Part shown: positions 33,136 through 40,151 of the stretch, one piece after another
Numbering within the stretch: the stretch's first letter is position 1
Layout of the letters: each line of letters begins with the position of its first letter
Source of the DNA: Paracoccus haematequi
GTDB lineage: Bacteria > Pseudomonadota > Alphaproteobacteria > Rhodobacterales > Rhodobacteraceae
Reading direction: 5' to 3'
Length of the DNA: 64,000 nt
Assembly (NCBI RefSeq): GCF_900631945.1
Contig: NZ_UZWE01000050.1
Location: 1 to 64,000, forward strand
Made by a program: the position numbers and the translations under genes
Notes under the pieces: model-generated
Database searches by the model: none
Seen by the model: only the letters and a program-made list of their open reading frames with translations
Told to the model about the DNA's origin: nothing

Positions 33136-33891
33136 CTACTTAACTTTACGAAGCTCAGCCTTGACGGCGGGCTGCACGATCGTCTTGAGCATGACCCTGT
33201 ATTCTTTTCTCCAGTTCGAAATGAGACCCAATTTCGGGGAATAACTTTGGCGCTTATAATATTCCGCGACCAGGCGGATCCGGCTGTTCCTGCCGACGCG
33301 CTCGTATAGTCCGATGACGCCTTTCCGGCGTCCGCGACGAAGTATTCGGGAGAGGAAGGAACGTCCCCCCCTCCGCGCCGCGTGCGGATCGCCGACGAAA
33401 TAGCGCCCGACCTGGTATGTCGCCCCCGAAGGCCGCTTCTTCCCGTTCTTGCCCGTCTTGTATGAGCGCGCGGACACTTTCTCGGCGAGGAGCTGCTCCG
33501 TTGCCCCGCCGCGGCGGAACTTCTTGTTGATGTTCCCGAACTTGTCGCGCGCGGCCTTCACGCCCATCGCGGGCCGGATCCCCTTCTCCTTCGCGCCACC
33601 ATGTTCGAGAGGCGCCAGATAGCTGGCCTGCAACTTAGCGATCTTGATCCGCGCGTGGACGCCCTTCGCGTTCGATCGTCCGGACCCCTCCTTTGCCTTG
33701 TCGACGATGACTCCCCGCACATTCGTGGTGAAGGGCATCGGCCTGTCCAAGGTCTTCTCGAGATACTCCGGCGTCTTCTTTCGAAGCCCGAACGCGGCAT
33801 CATTGACGGCCTTGGCCGCGCCGCGGCTCACCGCCGTCGCCGCCTCGTCCATCTTACGCTTCATGCCCGCTACGTCGAATTTTACGTCCAT
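33136..33891 (-). CDS. HK97 gp10-like / minor tail protein Z-like protein
   Basis: 251 aa, very basic (many Lys/Arg). MDVKFDVAGMKRKMDEAATAVSRGAAKAVNDAAFGLRKKTPE followed by APLEHGGAKEKG resembles the HK97 gp10 / tail-completion family. First gene of the minus-strand late block; ATG 33891 lies 5 nt after a -10-like hexamer, so it is predicted leaderless. Position ahead of the terminase genes is unusual for this family. Confidence 0.6.
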   Translation of the reverse strand: MDVKFDVAGMKRKMDEAATAVSRGAAKAVNDAAFGLRKKTPEYLEKTLDRPMPFTTNVRGVIVDKAKEGSGRSNAKGVHARIKIAKLQASYLAPLEHGGAKEKGIRPAMGVKAARDKFGNINKKFRRGGATEQLLAEKVSARSYKTGKNGKKRPSGATYQVGRYFVGDPHAARRGGRSFLSRILRRGRRKGVIGLYERVGRNSRIRLVAEYYKRQSYSPKLGLISNWRKEYRVMLKTIVQPAVKAELRKVK

Positions 33892-33896
33892 GGCCC

Positions 33897-33931
33897 ACCA
33901 TACCCCACTGCCGCGAAAACGACTGTCACCA
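33897..33931 (-). promoter_or_regulatory. phage promoter-like element, copy 6 (gp10-like gene)
   Basis: Minus strand: TGGTGACA, GTC, GTTTTCGC, 10 nt, TATGGT, then GGGCC and ATG. First box is degenerate, spacing of 21 conserved. Confidence 0.65.
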
Positions 33932-34223
33932 GCCGCCAGCGCCGCCTGAATAGAGAGGATAGAGAGAGGGAGGATTCTGACTGATCTTTCCGAATATCAG
34001 TCTAATCAGACTAATATAGACTAATGAGGGGGCAAAAAGGCCTTAAGGCCTTTTTAGCCCCCTCATATCTGATTATAAGTCTAATGTAGAGAAAACAGCG
34101 AACGTGTCAATCCCCTAAAATGCGCCGCTTTGTCATTTTTTCGGGAAGCAGGGAGAATATGTTGCGGAAATGACACGCTTGTTAAAATCGGGTTAAAGTG
34201 AATGTTAAAATAATCTGCGGGGA
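33932..34223. other. gap between the divergent late blocks
   Basis: About 290 bases with GACTAAT repeats (33994-34025), a long hairpin (34024-34066) and an AT-rich tail. No gene seen. Confidence 0.45.
34024..34066. terminator. long bidirectional hairpin
   Basis: ATGAGGGGGC AAAAAGGCCTT / AAGGCCTTTTT A GCCCCCTCAT: 21-bp stem with one bulged A and internal T/A runs. Very stable terminator-like structure between two divergent transcripts. Confidence 0.8.
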
Positions 34224-34258
34224 TAGCAACAGCTATTTTCATATGCTCGTGCTACGGT
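34224..34258 (+). promoter_or_regulatory. phage promoter-like element, copy 7 (plus strand)
   Basis: TAGCAACA, GCT, ATTTTCAT, 10 nt, TACGGT, then CGTCCT and ATG. Same geometry but on the plus strand, driving the right arm. Confidence 0.75.
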
Positions 34259-34264
34259 CGTCCT

Positions 34265-34684
34265 ATGCTGACGCCTGAGCTGTATTTTTTTCTGATGATC
34301 ACCGCCGCGATGATCGTAAAGCTGATGAACCCCCCGGTTTCTTCGCTCCGGGAAGGAGTCTCGGCCATGCTCAGCTCATACCTCTGCGCATATGTTGGCA
34401 CTGCCCCGGCGGTCACCCTGCTCGGTCGATTTTCCGAAGGCCATGAGGAGGCCGCGACCCTGCTTGTTGGGGTCCTGATGGCTCTTACGGGATTCAAAAT
34501 CGTGCAGACGATCATCCGCCTTTCGACCGAGGTCAGCGCAACCATCACGCCCAGCAAAATGTTGAAGATCGTAGACCTTTTAATCTCCTTGCGCACGGGC
34601 GCTCTGCCCCCCTCGCGTCAACTACCCCCGCCGGAGCCCGCGCAGGAGCCTACCCAGGAGGGAAGAGACAATGTGCAAAGCTGA
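34265..34684 (+). CDS. small membrane protein, holin-like
   Basis: 139 aa with three predicted membrane segments (about residues 6-22, 37-55, 64-85) and a Pro-rich cytoplasmic tail (PPSRQLPPPEPAQEP). ATG 34265 lies 6 nt after the -10-like hexamer. The next small gene overlaps its end. Together they resemble a holin pair, but a separate lysis cassette exists at 8.5-10.2 kb. Confidence 0.6.
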   Translation: MLTPELYFFLMITAAMIVKLMNPPVSSLREGVSAMLSSYLCAYVGTAPAVTLLGRFSEGHEEAATLLVGVLMALTGFKIVQTIIRLSTEVSATITPSKMLKIVDLLISLRTGALPPSRQLPPPEPAQEPTQEGRDNVQS

Positions 34685-34847
34685 TCGCGACCGGATCGAA
34701 CGCCGCTGGACCTACGGCCTGCTCCTGGTCTGGCTCGCATACTCGACAGCCGCCTTCGCCGGCCGCTCCACCGAGTTTGCTCACGAGGTTGTTACTAATC
34801 CCGATATCCAGCTCATGCCCGCTATTTTCGTTTCTCCTTCCCAATAA
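34671..34847 (+). CDS. 58-aa membrane or exported peptide
   Basis: 58 aa. MCKADRDRIERRWTYGLLLVWLAYSTAAFAGRS is a signal-peptide or anchor-like N-terminus with cleavage possible after AFA. GGAGG is 8 nt upstream. The start overlaps the previous gene's end. No family recognised. Confidence 0.55.
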   Translation: MCKADRDRIERRWTYGLLLVWLAYSTAAFAGRSTEFAHEVVTNPDIQLMPAIFVSPSQ

Positions 34848-34888
34848 GGTAAAAACGAGAAACCGGCCGAGTTTTTAATAAGGCCGCG

Positions 34889-34923
34889 TAGCAACAGTGC
34901 TAATCATCCGTCGTGTTAATCCC
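34889..34923 (+). promoter_or_regulatory. phage promoter-like element, copy 8 (weak)
   Basis: TAGCAACA at 34889-34896, but the second box is GCTAATCA and the hexamer position reads AATCCC, or TAATCC one base earlier. Precedes the metallophosphoesterase gene. Confidence 0.4.
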
Positions 34924-34954
34924 TGGGTCGGGGGAAGACACGAGGAGAGAGCAC

Positions 34955-36274
34955 GTGAAGCACACAGTATTGACCCAGGCGCAGATAATACCGGCTGACA
35001 TAATCAGCATGCTTGTCGCAGGAACAATCACCCTGGGTGAAGCCCATCGCCGAGTTGGCGGAAGTAAATCGAACTTCATTCGCCGCATCGCAAAGAACGT
35101 CAAAGCCGGGATCGCCCCGACGTCTCTCCTGACGCGCTTCGCCTCAATCAAGACGGAGTATGACACGCTCGCCTCCGTAGCGTGCAGCGTCCCCACCGCA
35201 GGGGGCAGCAATCCCGACCGCGTGGTCGCCGCAGAGGCCCGCGCCCGTGAAGCTGAGAAGCAGCTGAAGGACCTGACCGCGCTGAACGCGATCCTTGCCG
35301 GCATCTCCTCAATCCCCGTCCGCCCCGAGCCCCTGTGGCTTTCCGAAAAGAAGGCTTCGGAAGAGGAAAGCGTGCCGGTCCTGGTCCTGACGGACTGGCA
35401 CCTGGGAGAGCGCGTCGACCCGTCTCAGGCCGGCGGATACGGGTTCGACGTGGCCATCGCCAAGTCCCGCATCTCGCAGACCGTCGACCGCACCATCGCG
35501 ATGACCCGCCGCCATCTCGCTGGCCTGCGCTACCCCGGCATCGTGGTCGCTCTGGGCGGCGATATGGTCTCCGGGGGTATCCATGCGGAGCTGGCAGAGA
35601 CGGACGAGCTGAGCCTGATCGCATCCGTGATCACGGCCCGCGACGTCCTCGTGTCCGCGATCACCCGCTTGGCCGACGAGTTCGGGAAGGTTTTCATCCC
35701 GACCGCGCTCGGCAACCACGGCCGCTTCATGGACCGGAAGCCGCGCGCTAAGGGCTATGCGGAGAGGAACGCCGACTTCATCATCTACGAGTTCATCGGC
35801 AAGGCCTTCGAGAACGACCCCCGCGTCCACATCGTCAACCCGGCGGCCGGGGAAACGGTTTTCAGCGTCTACGGCATGAATTTCCTCCTGACCCACGGCG
35901 ACCGCATCGGCGCAAAGGGCGGGGACGGCATCATCGGCCCGATCGGCCCGATCACCCGCGGTTCGTTCAAGACGGCGAACTCCCTCGAAAGCCTCGGCGT
36001 CCCGGTTGACCACATCATCATGGGCCACTGGCACCGCTCGATCTTCCTCCCGACTACGACGGTGTGCGGCTCGCTCAAGGGCCCCGACGAGTATGCCCTC
36101 CGCATGCTCCGCGTCCCGGCCGAGGACCCGTCCCAGACATTGATCGTGGTCCATCCTGAGCACGGCATTACTTTCCGGCAGCCGATCTTCCTCCGGGACG
36201 ACGCCTGCCCGGACAAAGGCGCCCGCCGGGACGCCGGCACCGGCTGGGTCAGCGTCTTTTCTGACGCAGCATGA
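34955..36274 (+). CDS. metallophosphoesterase with N-terminal HTH-like region
   Basis: 439 aa. Calcineurin-like motifs in order: VLTDWHLGE (residues about 139-147), VVALGGDM, TALGNHGRF, LLTHGD, and GHWHRS. The first 60 residues (TITLGEAHRRVGGSKSNFIRRIA) look like a DNA-binding helix-turn-helix. GTG start at 34955 has AGGAG 7 nt upstream; the frame goes back to 34913 but without a good site. Could be an Mre11/SbcD-like nuclease for phage DNA, or a nucleotide phosphatase; function is inferred. Confidence 0.8.
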   Translation: MKHTVLTQAQIIPADIISMLVAGTITLGEAHRRVGGSKSNFIRRIAKNVKAGIAPTSLLTRFASIKTEYDTLASVACSVPTAGGSNPDRVVAAEARAREAEKQLKDLTALNAILAGISSIPVRPEPLWLSEKKASEEESVPVLVLTDWHLGERVDPSQAGGYGFDVAIAKSRISQTVDRTIAMTRRHLAGLRYPGIVVALGGDMVSGGIHAELAETDELSLIASVITARDVLVSAITRLADEFGKVFIPTALGNHGRFMDRKPRAKGYAERNADFIIYEFIGKAFENDPRVHIVNPAAGETVFSVYGMNFLLTHGDRIGAKGGDGIIGPIGPITRGSFKTANSLESLGVPVDHIIMGHWHRSIFLPTTTVCGSLKGPDEYALRMLRVPAEDPSQTLIVVHPEHGITFRQPIFLRDDACPDKGARRDAGTGWVSVFSDAA

Positions 36275-36285
36275 AGGGTGACGAC

Positions 36286-36498
36286 ATGATTTTGCTCTTC
36301 ATCATGGGTTACGAACTCATCACCTCAGCCCTCCTCCTGACCATCTACATCGGGGTGGAGAAAGCTCTCGGGCAAGACGCGTCCGGACGTGAGGCCAGCG
36401 ACTGGGTATTCCTCATCTCGGCGACCTTGGCGGCCTACTTCGTGTCCCTGTCGCTGACCTTCTCCTTAGCGAGCTACGTGGCTCAGGCGTTCGCCTGA
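36286..36498 (+). CDS. small two-segment membrane protein
   Basis: 70 aa with two hydrophobic stretches (MILLFIMGYELITSALLLTI and WVFLISATLAAYFVSLSL). ATG 36286 follows AAGGG by 7 nt; an alternative start at 36271 overlaps the stop of the metallophosphoesterase (ATGA). Function unknown. Confidence 0.55.
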   Translation: MILLFIMGYELITSALLLTIYIGVEKALGQDASGREASDWVFLISATLAAYFVSLSLTFSLASYVAQAFA

Positions 36499-36511
36499 CC
36501 CTCTCGAAAGA

Positions 36512-36532
36512 CCCCGGCCCCCAAGGCCGGGG
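36512..36532 (+). terminator. hairpin of recurring intergenic module
   Basis: CCCCGGCC / GGCCGGGG with 5-nt loop, then CATTCAGAAGGAAG as ribosome site of the next gene. Same plan at 36781-36801 and 37312-37333. Confidence 0.55.
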
Positions 36533-36562
36533 CACCCCCCTCCATTCAGAAGGAAGACCACC

Positions 36563-36763
36563 ATGGACAACACCCCGCGCACCCTGACCCCCAGCCAGAT
36601 GAAGGCCATCCAGCGCCTCCAGTATCTGATGGAACAGCCGTCCCTCGAAGACTACCGCCGCCGCGCCGGGATCTTCGCATACCAGGACCGCGCCGCCGCC
36701 AGGGAAGCCCGCAGGGCCGCATCCAAGGCCGAGCGCAAGGCCCGTATGGCTCTCGTCCGCTGA
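36563..36763 (+). CDS. small basic protein
   Basis: 66 aa, Arg/Ala/Lys-rich C-terminus (AAAREARRAASKAERKARMALVR). AAGGAAG precedes ATG. Could bind nucleic acid. No family recognised. Confidence 0.55.
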   Translation: MDNTPRTLTPSQMKAIQRLQYLMEQPSLEDYRRRAGIFAYQDRAAAREARRAASKAERKARMALVR

Positions 36764-36780
36764 ACCCCTCCCGAACCCTT

Positions 36781-36801
36781 CCCCGGCCGACCTGGCCGGG
36801 G
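36781..36801 (+). terminator. hairpin of recurring intergenic module
   Basis: CCCCGGCC / GGCCGGGG with 5-nt loop, followed by CATTCAGGAAGAACAG and ATG. Confidence 0.5.
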
Positions 36802-36831
36802 CGTCCCCCGCATCATTCAGGAAGAACAGCC

Positions 36832-37296
36832 ATGACCCCCGCCCGAGCTTCCCTCGCCTACGACAGCGACGCCAGTCTCCCCGAGCCGACCTGGCCCGAC
36901 TACGAGCGCCCGTCCGACATCAACGCTCAGATAGACAACCTCATCAATTTCAAATGGCCGACGTGTGTCCGCCCGGTCCACGATGTTCGCCTGGAGACAT
37001 CAGAGGAGAACTCGGGTGATCAGCTGATCCTCTGGTTCTATGACGGCACCGCCTGCCGGTTCTTCCACGCGTCGGAGTGCTGTGAAGACATCGTGATCCA
37101 GAGCGTGGACGGGAACCTGTCCGACCTGATCAACGCCCCGCTTATCGGATGTCGGATTGACGAAGATAACGTCTTACACCTCAAGAACGTGGCTCGCGAG
37201 GTCCGCATCAGGTGGTCTAAATCCGGGGATACGTCCACCTGCGGCACGAAGAGCGCAGCCGTGGATTTCCAGTTGATCGAACTGCCGGCTTCCTGA
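36832..37296 (+). CDS. DUF7448-like protein
   Basis: 154 aa. LILWFYDGTACRFFHASECCEDIVIQSVDGNLSDLINAP matches the pattern of phage DUF7448 proteins (DG...H.QDCCE.V.IE...GDL.DLIG.P). Function unknown. CAGGAAG before ATG. Confidence 0.6.
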   Translation: MTPARASLAYDSDASLPEPTWPDYERPSDINAQIDNLINFKWPTCVRPVHDVRLETSEENSGDQLILWFYDGTACRFFHASECCEDIVIQSVDGNLSDLINAPLIGCRIDEDNVLHLKNVAREVRIRWSKSGDTSTCGTKSAAVDFQLIELPAS

Positions 37297-37311
37297 TCTT
37301 CCCGAACCCCT

Positions 37312-37333
37312 CCCCGGCCCGCGGCGGCCGGGG
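37312..37333 (+). terminator. hairpin of recurring intergenic module
   Basis: CCCCGGCC / GGCCGGGG with 6-nt loop, followed by CATTCACGAAGGA and ATG. Confidence 0.5.
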
Positions 37334-37354
37334 CCATTCACGAAGGACGATGAC

Positions 37355-37609
37355 ATGACCGCCGTCAAATCCCGCGCCGCAGAACTCGCCGAACTCCTCC
37401 AGCTCCGCATCTCCGGCATGACAACCGCCGAAATGGCGCTCAAGCTCGGGATCACTCGCGTCGCTATCTGCAATCGGCTCGAGCAAGCGGGCATCCCGAT
37501 GAGTCAGCCGATCTCCCCTCGCGCCGCGGTCCGTTCCTGTCTCAGTTGCAGTCGGCCATTTATTAGCACTCAGCCGGCGCACCGGATCTGTGACTGCTGC
37601 AGATCATGA
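37355..37609 (+). CDS. GcrA-like HTH protein with zinc-finger tail
   Basis: 84 aa. HTH: ELLQLRISGMTTAEMALKLGITRVAICNRLEQAGI, then a zinc ribbon CLSCSRPFISTQPAHRICDCC. The layout resembles small GcrA-type phage regulators of alphaproteobacteria (their tail runs C..C...F.S....NR.C..C). Overlaps by 6 bp the convergent regulator gene at 37604. Confidence 0.65.
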   Translation: MTAVKSRAAELAELLQLRISGMTTAEMALKLGITRVAICNRLEQAGIPMSQPISPRAAVRSCLSCSRPFISTQPAHRICDCCRS

Positions 37610-38290
37610 CGAGTAGTGCTGACGATCGAAGAGAAACGCTAAGTCCCGGATCAAGCGCTTCTCCTCGATCTCGGCTACCCGTCGCGCGTCGTCTTGGCCG
37701 TGCCTCCAAATCGCATCGGCGATCCGCTGTATCGACGGCATGACGATCTGGTCGATCTGACGCTGGATGTTCGTGCGCTCGTAAAACCGAAGACCCGAGT
37801 CCACCATCTCCCCTTCCTTCTCGAAGTGATCCGCGACCCGTCTGAGCATCGCGCCGCTGATCGTGCCGGGCGGCTGGGCCTCCCTTGCCTCGCGGACCGC
37901 AGGACGTTCGCGATTCCGCTGGCTCATCAGGCGCTGGATCAGCGGCTGGTCCTCTTCCGATGACCTTTTCCTGATCTCTGTGACGCCGAGCCAGAATCCG
38001 TCGGCAAGACCCGCCCTGTAGTGATCCTTCTCGCTCTTCGCGTCGTCGGGCGGGGTTGCCTCGGTCAGAGACTTCCGGAGCACGACGTCGAGCACTGACT
38101 CGTTCTTCTCAGCATCCCGCCGACGCTCCAGGTCTTCAATGTGCTGCCGCAGGCTTTCGGGAAGATAACCGGTAAGCGCGCGGTGGATGGTCCGCGTCGT
38201 CACGCCCAGTTCCCTGGCCGCGTCGCCCTTCCACCCGCGCTTCGCGTGGCCGGCTATGCGTTGGAGACGCAGCTCTATGTCGTGATCCAT
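37604..38290 (-). CDS. HTH protein divergent from the right-arm operon
   Basis: 228 aa. N-terminal HTH: GWKGDAARELGVTTRTIHRALTGYLPESL; the rest is charged and helical. The sequence does not match a known repressor family. Divergent to 38662, with operator-like repeats in the gap between, it is a good candidate for the lysogeny or early regulator. GGAGG before ATG. Confidence 0.6.
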   Translation of the reverse strand: MDHDIELRLQRIAGHAKRGWKGDAARELGVTTRTIHRALTGYLPESLRQHIEDLERRRDAEKNESVLDVVLRKSLTEATPPDDAKSEKDHYRAGLADGFWLGVTEIRKRSSEEDQPLIQRLMSQRNRERPAVREAREAQPPGTISGAMLRRVADHFEKEGEMVDSGLRFYERTNIQRQIDQIVMPSIQRIADAIWRHGQDDARRVAEIEEKRLIRDLAFLFDRQHYSS

Positions 38291-38408
38291 GTCTCCTCCG
38301 TCCGTTCGTCAGACAGATGACAGAGCATCGCACCCGGCGCAACGTCCCAGCCATCCTCCCCCTTCCTGAACCCTTCTCCCGCCCAGGGGTGATTCGCCCC
38401 GTCAGCGC

Positions 38409-38600
38409 ATTTTGACGCGTTTTCCGCCCTGATTTTGACGCGCTGATGATCAGCGCGCTGACGGAAAGAAGGCCTGTGACTTCAATGTCTGATTTTGTCT
38501 TTCTCTAACCGAATAAGGGGCAATCATCATACAGTCCCGGCCACCTAACTGACGCATACCGATAAATTTTAAAGGTATGCGCAAAAAGGATTTTGACGCG
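38409..38600. promoter_or_regulatory. ATTTTGACGCG direct repeats and palindrome
   Basis: ATTTTGACGCG at 38409-38419, 38432-38442 and 38590-38600. The palindrome GCGCTGAT-G-ATCAGCGC is at 38440-38456. The first two repeats are 23 bp apart. Confidence 0.6.
38554..38580. promoter_or_regulatory. early operator candidate, copy B: GCATAC-N15-GTATGC
   Basis: Same arms, spacing and trailing GCAA as 10349-10375. Located about 80 bp upstream of the plus-strand operon beginning at 38662. Confidence 0.65.
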
Positions 38601-38661
38601 TCACCCACAGCCCTTATGTTGATAATACGAACGCAACAATAAGCAGACATGGAGAAGCACT

Positions 38662-39162
38662 ATGGAACACCCCAACGAGATCAGGACGAGCTGCTATATG
38701 GGCACCAGGGAGCAGATCAGGGAAGCCGAAGAAGGCGTCCGCCTAGTGAGGCGTCTGGCTCACGAGATGGCCGCCACCACGATCCATCCCGAGATCCACC
38801 TCTTCGCCTACTCTCCCAGGTCAACCTTGCTTGAAATCGGCGCTATCTACCCGACCCGCGTCGAAGGCGCCGAGGAGATAGTCAGGGAATTCTTGTTTCA
38901 GGTTCAGCAGCGGATCGGCGTGCGGTGGCATCCTCACCGTCTACATACGCTGCACCCGACCAAAGGCATGATCACCATGTCCGCGTCGCAGAGGGCGGAG
39001 GCGGAGAGCTGGGGAGGCCCTGTCGACTGGGACGGCGAGATGCGGACCGGACTTCTGGATCGGGGATATCCCGCTGACGGACTGAACGAGGAGGTCAGCA
39101 TCCTCAAGATCGAGACCAGCTGGGAGATAGTCGGTTCAGATGGCGGTCTGATCCGCGTCTGA
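38662..39162 (+). CDS. hypothetical protein, first of the right-arm operon
   Basis: 166 aa, not recognised. Begins MEHPNEIRTSCYMGTREQIREA; contains HLFAYSPRSTLLEIGAIYPTRVEG. GGAG precedes ATG by 7 nt. Its terminator-like hairpin is at 39170-39189. Confidence 0.6.
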   Translation: MEHPNEIRTSCYMGTREQIREAEEGVRLVRRLAHEMAATTIHPEIHLFAYSPRSTLLEIGAIYPTRVEGAEEIVREFLFQVQQRIGVRWHPHRLHTLHPTKGMITMSASQRAEAESWGGPVDWDGEMRTGLLDRGYPADGLNEEVSILKIETSWEIVGSDGGLIRV

Positions 39163-39169
39163 TCAACGA

Positions 39170-39189
39170 GCCCCCGGCGGACCGGGGGC
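39170..39189 (+). terminator. hairpin after the first right-arm gene
   Basis: GCCCCCGG / CCGGGGGC with 4-nt loop, then TTCG. Confidence 0.7.
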
Positions 39190-39261
39190 TTCGTCTACCC
39201 CTCATTGCTGCCGGGTTCGGCAGCAGCGACGGGCAGATGAACCCGAAAAGGAGAGCACATC

Positions 39262-39780
39262 ATGAAAGACAGCATCACCTACAGGGACTTCGGTGTTCCG
39301 AACACCGCCGCCCCGCATCACATCGTCATCAAGGTCCCATCCGATCGCTCGGCCGACGTCGAGTTGTGGGAAGATTTCGGCGCCGCCGGGATCGGGACGA
39401 GTCTCCAGCTCATCTGCCGCGTCATCCTTCCCCGCGCAGTCTGGCGTGCGATCGCGCCCTCCGTCGAGACGCACATGATCGCCCGAATTCGTGAACAGGG
39501 TCTGAAGACCTCCAGGATCAGGATCGGTGATAATCGCATCGACCGCATCCTGGGCCGAGAAGTCATCGTCCTCGCGTGGGCCGTTGAGCACATGACCCCC
39601 TCCCAAGCGGAGGCCGCTGTCGCCCGCTGGAAGCACTACCGACCCGAGGAAATGTGGTGGCTCTTCCAGCAGATCGACATGGACGGCCGCGCCTGGGACG
39701 CGCCGCAGAATGGCTGGAGAGCCGCCATCAAAGTCGCCTTCACGAAAAAAGAAACTTCGGAAGAGGAAGCAGCAGCATGA
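39262..39780 (+). CDS. DUF3780-like protein
   Basis: 172 aa. VILPRAVWRAIAPSVETHMIARIREQGLK, then RIDRILGREVIVLAWAVEHM and a WWLFQQI...GWRAAIKVAFT C-terminus. This matches my memory of DUF3780, a family found beside DUF499/DUF1156 anti-phage genes. Here it stands alone among phage early genes, so its role is unclear (defence, counter-defence or unrelated). AGGAG before ATG. Overlaps the next gene by ATGA. Confidence 0.55.
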   Translation: MKDSITYRDFGVPNTAAPHHIVIKVPSDRSADVELWEDFGAAGIGTSLQLICRVILPRAVWRAIAPSVETHMIARIREQGLKTSRIRIGDNRIDRILGREVIVLAWAVEHMTPSQAEAAVARWKHYRPEEMWWLFQQIDMDGRAWDAPQNGWRAAIKVAFTKKETSEEEAAA

Positions 39781-40151
39781 ACGCCAGCATCAGAGACTCT
39801 ATCACCGCGGTCACGCCCCGGCCGATGACCGCCCCGCCCCCGGCACCCGCCAAGGAAGGTAAGTGGGTCGCCCGGAAAGCCGTCAAGCTGGTCGAGCGCC
39901 CAATCGGCACGGACATGATCATCGACCTCCACGATGACGGCCGCCCTAAAGCCGTCAGGGGACGGGTCTATGCCTGGGGGACAGGCGTCGAGGTCGGCCG
40001 CTACAACGTCTCGCTCACCTCCTGCACCTCGGTCACCGCCGCGCAGGAAGACGGCATCCGCGCCGCCAGGGCGATCGCGCACATCCACTCGCCGGACGAC
40101 CTCGCAGAAATCATGGACAAGCTTTTTTCGATGGGCGAGGTCAGTAAATGA
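39777..40151 (+). CDS. hypothetical small protein
   Basis: 124 aa, not recognised. Pro-rich N-terminus (PRPMTAPPPAPAKEGKW), then IIDLHDDGRPKAVRGRVYAW. Coupled by ATGA to both neighbours. Confidence 0.55.
   Translation: MNASIRDSITAVTPRPMTAPPPAPAKEGKWVARKAVKLVERPIGTDMIIDLHDDGRPKAVRGRVYAWGTGVEVGRYNVSLTSCTSVTAAQEDGIRAARAIAHIHSPDDLAEIMDKLFSMGEVSK

Larger units (their letters stand above)
38291..38661. other. divergent control region (immunity-type)
   Basis: 371 bases, no gene. It holds three ATTTTGACGCG copies, an 8-bp palindrome, and the 27-bp palindrome shared with 10349-10375. Most likely the switch region of the prophage. Confidence 0.55.

Noticed and set aside
8529..33891. gene transfer agent instead of prophage
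   Set aside because: Integrase, excisionase, perfect att repeats, replication ATPase and a full lysis cassette point to a phage.
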